This document shows positions 1 to 9,800 of a stretch of 64,000 nt of DNA, one piece after another. The translations under genes were made by a program, and so were the position numbers. Location: the NCBI RefSeq assembly GCF_016735595.1, contig NZ_JAERRB010000014.1, positions 62,001-126,000 on the forward strand, written 5' to 3'. Under the pieces are notes generated by a model. It was not told where the DNA came from. It worked only from the letters and a program-made list of their open reading frames with translations, and did no database searches. The first letter of the stretch is position 1; each line of letters starts with the position of its first letter. The DNA comes from Chryseolinea lacunae (lineage in GTDB: Bacteria; Bacteroidota; Bacteroidia; Cytophagales; Cyclobacteriaceae).

Positions 1-166
1 CGTGCAGCAGGGCGACCTTGATCCGGACCTCTACGACAGCTATCTGAAACTGAAGAAAGAGCAACGCCGTTTCGAAATCCGCATCGAAGACAAAAAACGC
101 CTCGGCAAGCAGTTTGGAAAACTGACGCGTGAAGCAAAGAACTATCGCAAGAAGTACAAGTTTTGA
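1..166 (+). CDS. rsgA: C-terminal tail of a probable ribosome small-subunit GTPase (RsgA-like), partial
   Basis: An open frame enters from the left edge (first full codon at base 2) and stops with TGA at 164-166, giving the last 54 residues of a protein. The tail contains DLYDSYLKLKKEQ followed by a very basic stretch ending in RKKYKF. A short YDSYLKL-type helix followed by a basic end is how many RsgA/YjeQ GTPases finish after their zinc-binding domain, so RsgA is the best guess. The GTPase motifs lie outside the window, so this is inference from the tail alone. It could be another basic RNA-binding protein. Confidence 0.5.
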   Translation, partial: VQQGDLDPDLYDSYLKLKKEQRRFEIRIEDKKRLGKQFGKLTREAKNYRKKYKF

Positions 167-286
167 ACCGCGCCGTTTCGGAATGGCAGGCGTTGCGTGT
201 ATGTGAATCGTTATTTTGCCTGCACGCGATGCCCGCGCCGGAACCTACACCACCGAAAGCACGTTTCACAACAGACCCGATAAACT

Positions 287-760
287 ATGAAACAAATTCC
301 AACTCTCTACACATGGGCCGGCGGAACCGAGGCTCTTGAAAAACTGACAACCGTTTTTTATGAAAAGGTTCTCAAAGACGACCTGCTCTATCCTGTTTTC
401 AAAAACATGAGCGGCGACCACTCCAGACACGTGGCCCATTTTATAGGCGAAGTGTTTGGCGGCCCGCAGCAATACACAAAGGGCGATGGTGGAAGTCATG
501 CCAGCATGGTGGCCCACCACCTCGGCAAAATGCTCGACGACAAAAAACGGAAACGCTGGATGGAACTGCTGCTGGAAAGCGCCGACGAAATTGGATTGGC
601 CAACGACCCCGAGTTTCGATCGGCACTGGTGGGCTATCTCGAATGGGGCAGTCGCATTGCCGTGCTCAACTCAGTGACCACCACCAACCCCATCAACGAA
701 AATGAACCCATGCCCAAGTGGGGTTGGGGTGAAACCGGCGGACCGTATTTGCCGGAATGA
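287..760 (+). CDS. Group II truncated haemoglobin (globin)
   Basis: 157 residues, a usual length for a group II (TrHbO-type) truncated globin with a short C-terminal extension. The B-helix reads TTVFYEKV, placing Phe24-Tyr25 at B9-B10. YPVF follows at 35-38. Counting back 13 residues from Trp91 (the expected TrpG8) puts His78 at the proximal F8 position, with His77 beside it. Such proteins bind haem and handle O2, NO or peroxide in the cytoplasm. The A-rich leader before the ATG is normal for this phylum. The gene stands alone and meets the next gene tail to tail across a hairpin at 797-824. The C-terminal 30 residues (rich in Pro, Trp, Gly) are outside the globin fold. Exact ligand chemistry cannot be told from sequence. 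Confidence 0.88.
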   Translation: MKQIPTLYTWAGGTEALEKLTTVFYEKVLKDDLLYPVFKNMSGDHSRHVAHFIGEVFGGPQQYTKGDGGSHASMVAHHLGKMLDDKKRKRWMELLLESADEIGLANDPEFRSALVGYLEWGSRIAVLNSVTTTNPINENEPMPKWGWGETGGPYLPE

Positions 761-796
761 TTTTTTGTGTTGACAACGACTACCTATAAAATAAAA

Positions 797-824
797 ACGG
801 GCGGCATATAAAATTGCCACCCGT
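797..824. terminator. Bidirectional terminator hairpin between convergent genes
   Basis: ACGGGCGGCA at 797-806 pairs with TGCCACCCGT at 815-824 (one mismatch) around an AT-rich loop. A run of T follows at 823-831 and a run of A precedes at 793-797, so it can work on both strands, for the globin and for the leftward oxidoreductase. Confidence 0.8.
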
Positions 825-846
825 TTTTTTTATTCGTTTGCCGATG

Positions 847-1926
847 TCATTTCTTCAGCCACAAATCAACGGGCTTTTCCACTTTCGGACGGAACGGCAA
901 TTCTATTTTCTTTCCTTGTCCTGCCGAAGCATAGGCCGCGTAGATCACTTCCAACACGGCGCGTCCCAGTTCGCCGGTCACCAACGGCTCTTTGTTTTGC
1001 TGCACGCATTCAATGAAGTGTTTCAGTTCGTGCGGGTAGCCTTGATTAAAAACTTCTTCAAAGATGGGGAAGCTCCAGCCGGCCGTGGTGTCGGCTTTTT
1101 CCATGGCATAGCCGTAGCCGTTCTTGCTGTAGGCCAGTGCGGCGTTGCCCATGAACAGGTCGGCATAGATCACGCCTTCGGTGCCATACACTTCGCTCTT
1201 GTCGTCCATGCCGCCGTGTTTGGCCCAGCTGTTTTCGGCAAGGGCCGTCACACCGTTTTCGAATTCCACGATCACCACCGAGTTGTCTTCACCTTGTGTG
1301 CGACCGTTGTGAAGCACGGTGGCCATGGAAGCGGACACTGATTTCACTTTCGCATTGTTCAGCATCCAGAAGAACCAGCCAAAGGCATGGCATCCCATGT
1401 CCATGAGCACGCCGCCGCCGGCTTGTCTGATGTCATAGAACCAATCGCCGTGCGGGCCGGAGTGTTTTTCGGATTGTTTCAGCATAAACACTTTTCCAAC
1501 GGCGCCTTCTTTCACGAGGTGGCGCACGCGTTCATACTTTGGTGCAAAACAAAGCTCTTCGGCATACATCAGTTTCACGTTTGCTTTTTTGCACGCGTCG
1601 ATCATGGCGTCGGCTTCTTCCAGGGTAACGGCCAATGGCTTTTCGATGATCACGTGTTTGCCAGCCTTCGCGGCCTTCAGCGTCACCTCGGCGTGGAGGA
1701 AGTTGGGCAGACAGATGTCCACCACATCGCAGCCTGACTTTTCAAGAAGTTCGTCCACGTTGTCATACCACTGTGCGATATGATATTTTTCGGCGTGGGC
1801 TTTTGCTTTGTCTTTGTTGCGGGCATAGACCGCCACAACTTCCGCTTCGGGAATGAAACGGTGATAGCTTTCGATGTGAATGTCGGTGATGAAACCGGCG
1901 CCGAGAATGGCTACTTTGGTGCGCAT
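847..1926 (-). CDS. Gfo/Idh/MocA family NAD(P)-dependent oxidoreductase
   Basis: 359 residues, the usual size. The Rossmann fold starts at once with VAILGAGFIT (residues 5-14). The family signature EKPLA is at 95-99, with Lys96 the expected catalytic/cofactor-contacting lysine. GGVLMDMGCHAFGW (171-184) supplies the Asp176/His180 pair expected in the C-terminal substrate domain. Members oxidise or reduce sugars, inositols and related polyols in the cytoplasm. The substrate here cannot be read from sequence. It is the last gene of a leftward group with the GMC oxidoreductase and mannonate dehydratase, which points to sugar or sugar-acid catabolism. There is no signal peptide. Start chosen at the ATG directly before the Rossmann strand. 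Confidence 0.9.
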   Translation of the reverse strand: MRTKVAILGAGFITDIHIESYHRFIPEAEVVAVYARNKDKAKAHAEKYHIAQWYDNVDELLEKSGCDVVDICLPNFLHAEVTLKAAKAGKHVIIEKPLAVTLEEADAMIDACKKANVKLMYAEELCFAPKYERVRHLVKEGAVGKVFMLKQSEKHSGPHGDWFYDIRQAGGGVLMDMGCHAFGWFFWMLNNAKVKSVSASMATVLHNGRTQGEDNSVVIVEFENGVTALAENSWAKHGGMDDKSEVYGTEGVIYADLFMGNAALAYSKNGYGYAMEKADTTAGWSFPIFEEVFNQGYPHELKHFIECVQQNKEPLVTGELGRAVLEVIYAAYASAGQGKKIELPFRPKVEKPVDLWLKK

Positions 1927-1983
1927 AGGGTGTATGGTGAGTTTGGGTTGTTGAATGTTTATGTTTTGAGTTTCAGTGATGAC

Positions 1984-2547
1984 TTATGTTGCCCAGGCCT
2001 TGCCATCCGAAAAAGGAATGCATCCTTCGAAGCGTCCGGGAACAGCCACATAGGTTCGTGCAGTTGTGGCGCCTGGTTCGGACGTGAAGTAGCCCAGCGT
2101 GGTGAGCTGTTTGATGAGTGTGAAATAATGTTCGGGATCGTTGTGAAGTTTGGTGTTGGCATACGCCTTTGCTTCCTTGTTCACGGCGTTGAGTAAGGCC
2201 CGTTGATCGTCGCCCGAAAGGGAAACAAAATCGGTATCGTGTTTTTGCTGCGCCAACGCTTTCAGGGTTGTTATGCCGTCGAAGAAAATTTTTTGCTCGT
2301 GCTCATCGTAGCAGTCGGTCACCATCACGTTCATGAACTCGCCTATGCGGGCGGCTTTGGCGCCGGGCGATCTCGGTGTGGTGGGAATGATCACTTCCCC
2401 AACGGCGTCGAGAAAGGCTATGTCATGTTCCGAAAAGGAAGCGATTTTCTCCGGCGTCGATTTGCAGCCGTTCAGAAAAACGTTGGATCCAACAATAGTG
2501 CCACCCAGTAGGCGTGCCGTGGTGGCTAAGGCTTCGCGTCGGTTCAT
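1984..2547 (-). CDS. Gluconate 2-dehydrogenase subunit 3-like protein, secreted
   Basis: 187 residues from the ATG at 2547, which lies 2 bases after the stop of the upstream GMC gene, so the two are co-translated. A longer frame extends upstream into the GMC gene but has no reason to be used. The N-terminus MNRREALATTARLLGG looks like a twin-arginine export signal (Arg3-Arg4), followed by LNGC, a possible lipobox. The middle has FLDAVGEVIIPTTPRSPGA and a helical DUF1338/gluconate-dehydrogenase-gamma-like layout. In the known periplasmic gluconate or sugar dehydrogenases the small subunit is needed to export or mature the FAD-containing large subunit. I expect it to pair with the adjacent GMC protein. 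Without a cytochrome c subunit nearby the electron acceptor is unknown. Confidence 0.82.
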   Translation of the reverse strand: MNRREALATTARLLGGTIVGSNVFLNGCKSTPEKIASFSEHDIAFLDAVGEVIIPTTPRSPGAKAARIGEFMNVMVTDCYDEHEQKIFFDGITTLKALAQQKHDTDFVSLSGDDQRALLNAVNKEAKAYANTKLHNDPEHYFTLIKQLTTLGYFTSEPGATTARTYVAVPGRFEGCIPFSDGKAWAT

Positions 2548-2549
2548 GG

Positions 2550-4277
2550 TCAGAGGTTTTGGCGTTTCATTTCTTTCACAGCATGGTCCACTGCGCGGGC
2601 CGTCAGGGCCATGTATAGGATCGACGGACTTTGGTTGCCTGTGCTGGTCATGCAGGCGCCGTCGGTGACGAACACATTTTTGCAATGGTGCATCTGGTTC
2701 CAACCGTTGAGCATCGATGTTTTTGGGTCGCGCCCCATGCGGCAGCCGCCCATCTCGTGTATGTCGAGGCCGGGGGCTTGTTTGTTGTCTTGTGTGGAGA
2801 TGTCGAGGCAACCGGCCTTCTCCAGCATCTGACTGCTTTCGTGGAGAAAGTCCTTGATCATCTTCTCGTCGTTGTCGTCGTAGCCAACCGACGTGATCAA
2901 TTGCGGAATGCCCCATTGGTCTTTCCCCGTGGTGCTGAGACGAACGTGGTTGCTTTCTTTGGGAATGGTTTCACCCTGCATATACATGTAGGTGCGCCAC
3001 CCTCCCGGCTTTGACAACGCATTTTTATAGGCCGTGCCCAATTCTGTTTCGGCCGCATCGTCGGCGCCGCGGGTGCGATAGGCGCCGAGAAAGGTGGTGA
3101 AGCCGCCCACGTAGTCGGTGTCTTGCTTGTGCAGGTTCCGATAGTTGGCCAGTATGGGTTCCGTTGGGTTTCGGCCGTAGTAATAGCGGTCTTCAAATCC
3201 TTCCACCGATGCGCTCACGCTGCCGCGATAGAGGTGGAAGGCCACATACTTTCCGAGCACGCCGCTGTCGTTGCCCAGGCCGTTGGGAAACCGTTTGCTC
3301 ACGGAGTTCAATAACAACAATGTGCTGTTCAAAGCCGAGGCATTCACAAAAATGACGCGCGCAAAATATTCCGTCACCGCTTGCGTGTTTGTGTCGATGA
3401 TGCGCACACCGGTGGCCTTTCCTTTCTGTTCGTCATACATGATGGAGTGCACAACAGAGAACGGGCGCACCGTGAGGTTGCCGGTCTTCGCGGCCCACGG
3501 CAAGGTAGACGACACCGAACTGAAGTATCCGCCATAGGGACAACCGCGCATGCACAGGTTGCGTGCCTGACATTTGCCGCGTCCCTGTTGCAGGTGAACT
3601 TCGGCAGGTTGTGTGAGGTGTGCCCAGCGCGCATGCACCAGGTGGCGGTCGGCATAATGTTCTTTGAATTTTTTCTGCAGGTGTGCTTCCACACAGTTGA
3701 AGTCGAAGGGCGGAAGAAACTCGCCGTCGGGCATCGCCTCAATGCCATCCTTGTTTCCACAGATGCCGATAAATTTTTCGACGTGCGAATACCACGGCGC
3801 CACGTCGTCATAGCGGATGGGCCAGTCGATGCCGTAGCCGTATTTTGCGGGCGCGGTGAATTCGAAATTGCTCCAGCGTTGCGTAGCCCGTCCCCACGTT
3901 AGCGACTTGCCGCCCACCTGGTAGCCTCTGATCCAGTCGAATGGTTTTTCCTGCACGTAGGGATGGTCTTTGTCTTTCACAAAGAAGTGCGCCGTGTCAT
4001 CGCCAAAGCCTGCGGCTTTGCTGATGAGGGGATTCTCTTTCAGAAATGCACGGGTCATCTGGCCGCGGTGTTCAAACTGCCAGGGATCTTTGGTGGCGGT
4101 GGGATAATCTTTCAGGTGCTCCACATTCCGGCCGCGCTCCACCACCAGCGTTTTCAGTCCGCTTTCGCAAAGCTCTTTCGCCGCCCAACCGCCGCTGATG
4201 CCCGAGCCAATCACGATGGCATCGTAGGTGTTGCCTGCGACGCCCGAAGCATTGATGTTCACAGAATCGACTTGCAT
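2550..4277 (-). CDS. GMC family FAD-dependent sugar/polyol dehydrogenase
   Basis: 575 residues. The FAD-binding motif GSGISGG is at 24-30 with VERGR at 46-50. GGKSLTWGR near residue 125 is the usual second flavin loop of this family. HEMGGCRMG near 507-515 and TGNQSP near 546-551 form the C-terminal active-site region typical of the gluconate dehydrogenase FAD-subunit branch of GMC enzymes. A cluster of cysteines around LCMRGCPYGG (about residue 240) also matches that branch. Likely oxidises a sugar or sugar acid in the periplasm together with the small subunit directly downstream, whose Tat-like signal may carry both. No signal peptide of its own is visible, which fits piggy-back export. The physiological substrate is not known. 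Confidence 0.9.
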   Translation of the reverse strand: MQVDSVNINASGVAGNTYDAIVIGSGISGGWAAKELCESGLKTLVVERGRNVEHLKDYPTATKDPWQFEHRGQMTRAFLKENPLISKAAGFGDDTAHFFVKDKDHPYVQEKPFDWIRGYQVGGKSLTWGRATQRWSNFEFTAPAKYGYGIDWPIRYDDVAPWYSHVEKFIGICGNKDGIEAMPDGEFLPPFDFNCVEAHLQKKFKEHYADRHLVHARWAHLTQPAEVHLQQGRGKCQARNLCMRGCPYGGYFSSVSSTLPWAAKTGNLTVRPFSVVHSIMYDEQKGKATGVRIIDTNTQAVTEYFARVIFVNASALNSTLLLLNSVSKRFPNGLGNDSGVLGKYVAFHLYRGSVSASVEGFEDRYYYGRNPTEPILANYRNLHKQDTDYVGGFTTFLGAYRTRGADDAAETELGTAYKNALSKPGGWRTYMYMQGETIPKESNHVRLSTTGKDQWGIPQLITSVGYDDNDEKMIKDFLHESSQMLEKAGCLDISTQDNKQAPGLDIHEMGGCRMGRDPKTSMLNGWNQMHHCKNVFVTDGACMTSTGNQSPSILYMALTARAVDHAVKEMKRQNL

Positions 4278-4402
4278 AGGCGAATGGGGTTATGGTCTGC
4301 CTAATGTTGGAAACTCACGGCGATTTCGCAAGCGATAATCCACAAATGAAAGAACAGTACGAGCCACGAAGAAGGGCAGGGCCAACGCTCACCCGTGTGG
4401 CA

Positions 4403-5569
4403 TCACACAAGCGATCGGCGTATGCCCACTTCAAGACCGCGCAGTTCGGCAAGTCCCCTCAGTCTGCCAATGGCAGAATAGCCTGGGTAGGTTGTTTTGT
4501 GCAGGTCGTCCAGCATCTGGTGGCCGTGGTCCGGACGCATGGGAATGGAAACCTGGCGGCGTTTCATCAACTTCACAATGGCTTCCACAACGGCTGGCAT
4601 ATTGGCATCGCCTTCCAGATGGTTGGCTTCATAGAAATTTCCCTGTGCGTCGCGCTGTGTGCTGCGCAGGTGCAGAAAGTGGATGTTGTCGCCGAGGCGT
4701 TCCACCATGCCCGGCAGGTCGTTGTCGGGGCGTGCGCCATACGAGCCGGTGCAGAAGCAAAGTCCGTTGGCTTTGGATGGACTGGCACGGATAATTTCCT
4801 GCGCGTCGGCCTCTGTGCTCACAATGCGTGGCAGGCCGAGAATGGGATACGGAGGATCGTCGGGATGGATGGCCATCTTCACACCGGCTTCTTCGGCCAC
4901 GGGCACCACCTGTTGCAGAAAATAGAACAAGTGTTGTTTGAGAAGGGTGGCGTTGATGCCTTCGTATTTTTTGAGCGCGTCCAGAATTTCTTGTGGCGTG
5001 AAGGGAATGTCGCTGCCCGGAAGTCCCAACAGTGCGTTGCGAAAAAGTTTGCCGCGTTCTTCTTCCGACATGCCGTCGAAGCGCTTGCGGGCGATGGCTT
5101 GTTCTTCGGCGCTGTAGTCTTTTTCGGCGCCGGGTCTTTTCAGCAGGAAGAGGTCGAACGCAATGAAGGCGGCGCGTTCGAAGTATAGTGCCTTACTGCC
5201 GTCGGGCAGCGTATACGAAATGTCGGTGCGCATCCAATCGAGAATGGGCATGAAGTTGTAGGTGATCACCTTCAGCCCGCAGCGGCCGGTGTTGCGCAGA
5301 CTTTGTTTGTAGTTTTCGATGTGGCGCAGGTAGTCACCACTTTGGCGTTTGATGTCTTCGTGAACCGGCAAGCTTTCCACCACGGTCCACGTGAGCCCTG
5401 CTTTTTCGATCACGGCTTTGCGCGTTTCAATTTCTTCTACCGTCCACACGTCGCCCACGGCAATGTGATGCAGGGCGGTGACCACGCCGGTGCAACCGGA
5501 TTGGCGAATGTCGGCGAGGCTAACGGGGTCGTTGGGCCCGTACCAGCGCATGGTTTGTTCCATTGTCAT
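4403..5569 (-). CDS. uxuA: Mannonate dehydratase
   Basis: 388 residues, close to the E. coli enzyme. [12 protein letters not shown] near the start, HPDDPPYP in the middle, [15 protein letters not shown] and [11 protein letters not shown] near the end are the hallmark UxuA motifs that supply metal and substrate ligands. The enzyme dehydrates D-mannonate to 2-keto-3-deoxygluconate in the glucuronate branch of uronate breakdown. A second ATG two codons in (MEQTMRW) is an equally good start. No uxuB or uxaC lies in the window, though the GMC and Gfo/Idh oxidoreductases in the same orientation downstream could feed or use related sugar acids. The 125-base gap before the GMC gene leaves room for a separate promoter. 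Confidence 0.92.
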   Translation of the reverse strand: MTMEQTMRWYGPNDPVSLADIRQSGCTGVVTALHHIAVGDVWTVEEIETRKAVIEKAGLTWTVVESLPVHEDIKRQSGDYLRHIENYKQSLRNTGRCGLKVITYNFMPILDWMRTDISYTLPDGSKALYFERAAFIAFDLFLLKRPGAEKDYSAEEQAIARKRFDGMSEEERGKLFRNALLGLPGSDIPFTPQEILDALKKYEGINATLLKQHLFYFLQQVVPVAEEAGVKMAIHPDDPPYPILGLPRIVSTEADAQEIIRASPSKANGLCFCTGSYGARPDNDLPGMVERLGDNIHFLHLRSTQRDAQGNFYEANHLEGDANMPAVVEAIVKLMKRRQVSIPMRPDHGHQMLDDLHKTTYPGYSAIGRLRGLAELRGLEVGIRRSLV

Positions 5570-5697
5570 GTGGCGGATTCTTTTTTGTGGAAACGAAAAT
5601 AGACGTTGCGTCAGAACTTCACTACTTCGCCATACACTTTTTTGACTTCAGGTTCAGATCGAATAGCAGCGGCGGGTTCTTTGATCGCCGTCGCAGT

Positions 5698-6864
5698 CTA
5701 TTCTTCTTCCTCGCTGTTCTTCATTTTACCCAACAGGTCGTAGGCACCTTTAATCACCACGGGCGAGCCGGTCACAAAGTCGCGCGGCACCGTCACTTCG
5801 GTGAAGCCCTGCTCCTGAAATCCCGTTGTGATTTCGATGATCTTGAAACGATGAACGTTTTGTTCGGCACCGGGGGCTGCAATGAAAATGTATTTCTTTC
5901 CATCGAACGTAACAATGGCCTGGTCGGGTAGCGAAGGCGTTTCGTGGCTGGCTGTTTCCACGTGGGCCGTCAGATACATGCCGGGCAAAAGGTCGGTGTC
6001 TTCATTGTCGAGGTGGCAATGCACGCGCACGGTGCGTTGTTCGCTGATCTCGCGGCCGATGAGGTGAATGGTGGCCGTGCGTTCGCGGCTTTCATTGGCC
6101 AGCACAAACCTCACTTTCTGACCGATCTTCAGTTTCAAAACATCTTTCTCAAACACGGTGAGCTCGGCATGCAGGTGGCGCGTGTCCACAATCTTGAAGA
6201 TGGCGTGCGTGGGCGCCACATACATGCCGATGTTGGCATTCACTTCCGTCACAAAACCGCTGATGGGTGTGTAGAGTGGAATGGTTTGTTGAATGACCGA
6301 TGTTTCCTCCAATCGTTTGGCGTCAATGTTGATGAGTTGCAGCTTACTTTTCAAACCGCTCACTTTGGCCAGCATGCTCCGATAGCTCGACGATGCTTGC
6401 TGCAGCGTCTTGGTGGCATTCACATTTTCTTTCGACAGCGCTTCCTGGCGTTTGAATTCTTCTTCCAGAAAATCGAGCTGACTTTTCTGATCGAGATAGT
6501 CCTGTTGCAGCTGAATGTATTCAGTGCTTTCCATCACCGCCACCACTTCGCCTTTTTTCACGGCGCGGCCTTGCAGCAATTCGGTCGATTTCAGAAAACC
6601 ACCGAGGGGCGCGGAAATGCTCACGAGGTTTTGCGGGGGCACGTCGAGCATGCCGTTCACCACGATGGCGCCACTGAGCGCGCGCGGTTCAATTTTTCCC
6701 CAGGTAATGTCGGCGCTGGCATATTGCGGGTCGGTAAGTTCCACTTCGTCGGCCAACGGTGTTTCTGCTTCGGGCGCCGCGGCCGCTTCGGGTTTGGATG
6801 ATTGACAGCCCGCGAGAAGTGTGAGCACAAAGAATGTGAGTATGAAGGATGATAGTTTTGTCAT
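5698..6864 (-). CDS. RND efflux periplasmic adaptor (HlyD/CusB type), lipoprotein
   Basis: 388 residues with a lipoprotein signal ending LLAGC (Cys20). The layout is that of a membrane-fusion protein: N-terminal beta/lipoyl half (about 60-110), a predicted alpha-helical hairpin rich in Gln, Glu and Lys (about 120-190), the second lipoyl half TPISGFVTEVN, then beta-barrel and membrane-proximal domains. It would bridge the RND pump and the outer-membrane channel encoded just upstream as one fused polypeptide, with 12 bases between the genes. The CusB/CzcB-like branch exports transition metals or monovalent cations. There is no obvious Met- or His-rich metal-binding N-terminus, so the metal cannot be named. 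Confidence 0.9.
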   Translation of the reverse strand: MTKLSSFILTFFVLTLLAGCQSSKPEAAAAPEAETPLADEVELTDPQYASADITWGKIEPRALSGAIVVNGMLDVPPQNLVSISAPLGGFLKSTELLQGRAVKKGEVVAVMESTEYIQLQQDYLDQKSQLDFLEEEFKRQEALSKENVNATKTLQQASSSYRSMLAKVSGLKSKLQLINIDAKRLEETSVIQQTIPLYTPISGFVTEVNANIGMYVAPTHAIFKIVDTRHLHAELTVFEKDVLKLKIGQKVRFVLANESRERTATIHLIGREISEQRTVRVHCHLDNEDTDLLPGMYLTAHVETASHETPSLPDQAIVTFDGKKYIFIAAPGAEQNVHRFKIIEITTGFQEQGFTEVTVPRDFVTGSPVVIKGAYDLLGKMKNSEEEE

Positions 6865-6876
6865 GACAAGATTCGA

Positions 6877-9800
6877 TTAAAGTTGACCTTGAATAAATTC
6901 GATGCGCAACACGGCCTGGTTGTAGAGGTTCAGTGTTTCGAGGTAGCCCATGCGCAGGGCTGTGGCCGTGTTCAGCCCTTGCAGATATTCCACATAGCCA
7001 ATGTCGCCGCTGCGGTAGGCCCTGGCCGATTGGTTGAGGATGAGGTCTGCCTGCGGGAGCGCGCTTTGCTGATAGTAGGCCAGCGACTCCTGGTGTTTTT
7101 TCCACTCGGCCACCAACGTGGCGTATTCGCTTTCGGTGTTGCGTCGCGCCTGTTCGTAGTGATTTTGTGCCGACTGTTCTTTGAACGCCGCAGCTTTTAT
7201 TTTGCTGGCCTGCGGATGAAACCACAACGGAATGCTCAGCCCCAGTTGAAAGCCTTGAAAGCGATTGCTCCGGGTGGCCAGCTCGTTGTTGGCCGTGTTG
7301 AGCGGTGTGCCGATGAGCGTTTGGTTGAAGTAGCCAAACGTGATGTCGGGCAACAGATGATTTTTTTCCAGGCTTGTTTCTTTTTGAGCCACCACCAGAT
7401 CTTGCCTGTAGAGCTTGAGCGCCACATTGCCCGCCACGGAAAGGCTATCGGCAGTGGCGAGTGATCGTGGGGTGAGCTCGCCCGACAAAACATCGACGGG
7501 CTGGTCGGTATACAATAGTGTTTGTAGGCGTGTGCGGTAGATGCGGATGTCGGCTTCGTTCTGGCGCAGCGTGGTGTGAAATTGCTGTGCTCGTGCTTCG
7601 GCCGTTGTTTTTTCGAGAAGGTTGGTTTCGCCCACGCGCTGGCGGGCAGCGGCAGCCGTGGCAAATGCCGAGAAGGTGCTGTCTTGTTGCGTGAGCCAGC
7701 GGTTCAGTTGTTTCAGGTAGGCCAGATGATACCACGTGGACTTCACCTGGTAGGCCAGTTCGTTTTCGGTGGAAGCCAGAACCAGCTCGCTACGTTCCAC
7801 ATGGGCCTTGCCCAACGCACCCCGTGCACCAAACACGGTGGGAAACGGAATGGACTGCGACACGGTGATGTTATTGTCTTCTTTGGCGATGCTGTTGTAT
7901 TGCCCAAAGGTGCCCAGCACAACCGTCTTGCTCACATCGCCCGCGGTGCGCTTCAGGCTTTTGCTGGCTTCCACATCGTAGGTCGCCGCTTTCACCGACA
8001 GGTTGTTTTGCAACGCCATGGCTACCGCCTGTTCGACCGGAAGGGCCGACGTGTTTTGGGCTGTGGCGACGCCGGGTAGCACCAGCGCCAGCAACAGCAT
8101 GATCGTGATGTGTGGTTTCATTTTTATTCCTTTTTCAACGTAGATGTATAAACAGGGCAGCACCAGCAGCGTGAGCACGGTGGCACTGATCAATCCGCCG
8201 ATCACCACGGTGGCCAACGGCTTTTGCACTTCGGCCCCGCCGCCTTGCGACAAGGCCATGGGCAGAAAACCCAGCGACGCCACAAGGGCCGTCATGATGA
8301 CAGGACGCAAACGGATGGCGGTGCCTTTAAAGACAATCTCTTTCAGGTCTGTCATGCCTTCTGCTTTCAGGTGATTGAACTCGGCCAGCAACACGATGCC
8401 ATTCAACACCGACACGCCAAACAACGCAATGAACCCGATGCCCGCCGAAATGCTGAACGGCATGTCGCGAAGCCACAAGGCGAGAATGCCTCCGATGGCC
8501 GAGAGCGGAATGGCACTCAGAATCAACAGACTTTGACGCAGCGAGTGGAACGTGAAATAGAGCAACAGAAAAATCAACGCCAGCGCGATGGGCACGGCAA
8601 TGCTGAGGCGCGTGCGGGCTTGTTGCAGGTTTTCGAAGGTGCCGCCATAGGTGGCGTAGTAGCCGGGGCTGAATTTTATTTTTGCATCGATCTTTGCCTG
8701 CAACTCTTTCACGATGCTCTCCACATCGCGACCGCGCACATTGAAGCCCACCAGGATGCGGCGGTGTGTGTCGTCGCGCTGGATTTGGTTGGGACCCACC
8801 GTGAGGTCTACGGTGGCGAGTTGCGACAGTGGCACGGGGTGTCCTTCGCTGGTGTTCACATACAGGTTTCGAAGATCTTCCACGCTCTGGCGATTTTGTT
8901 TGTCGAGCCGCACCACCAGATCGAAGCGACGGTCGCCTTCAAACACGAGGCCCGCCGATGCACCGGCAAAGCCCGCACGGATAACGCGGTTTACTTCGTC
9001 GATCGACAAGCCGAATTGTGCCAGCTTGGCGCGATCGAAGTGCACCACCACCTGGGGCAATCCTTCCATCACTTCCACATAGGTGTCTTGTGCGCCCTCG
9101 ATCTTGCGGGCAATGGCACCAACCTGTGCGGCATAGTCTGACAACAGGCGCATATCTTCGCCATAGATTTTCACCACCACATCCTGGCGCGCGCCGGTGG
9201 CCAGTTCGTTGAAACGCATTTGTATGGGTTGCTGAAATCCATAGGTGATGCCCGACAACTGTTGTTCCAGCGTGGCCTGCATTTTTTCGGCGAGGGCTTC
9301 GCGGCTGTGGGCACTGGTCCATTCCGATTTGTCTTTCAAAATCACAATCAGATCGCAGGCTTCCACAGGCATGGGGTCGATGGGAATTTCGGACGAGCCG
9401 ATTTTGGCCACCACTTCTTTCACTTCCGGAAAATTGGCCAGCAACACGCGCGACGATTGTGTGGCTGCGTCGATGGTCTTCGACAAACTGCTGCCCGTGA
9501 GCACGCGCGTTTCCACGGCAAAGTCGCCTTCTTCGAGTGTGGGAATAAACTCAGCACCCAGCGTGTTGAACAACAGGAGGCTCAGCACAAACAACACCAC
9601 CGAGGCGGCGATCACGGCCAGCCGTTGTTTCACCGCGAAGCGAATGGCGGGATCATAGACCTTGTGAAAGAATGCCATGATCCGGTCGGATATATTTTTT
9701 TTCGTCGACAGTTCTTTGCTGAGAAATTGTGCGCTCATCATGGGCACATAGGTGAGCGACAACAGGAACGCGCCCAGGATGGCGAACGAAACGGTCTCGG

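Noticed and set aside
4292-5188. 298-codon plus-strand frame opposite uxuA
   Set aside because: Covers the conserved UxuA motifs in antisense. No leader or domain.
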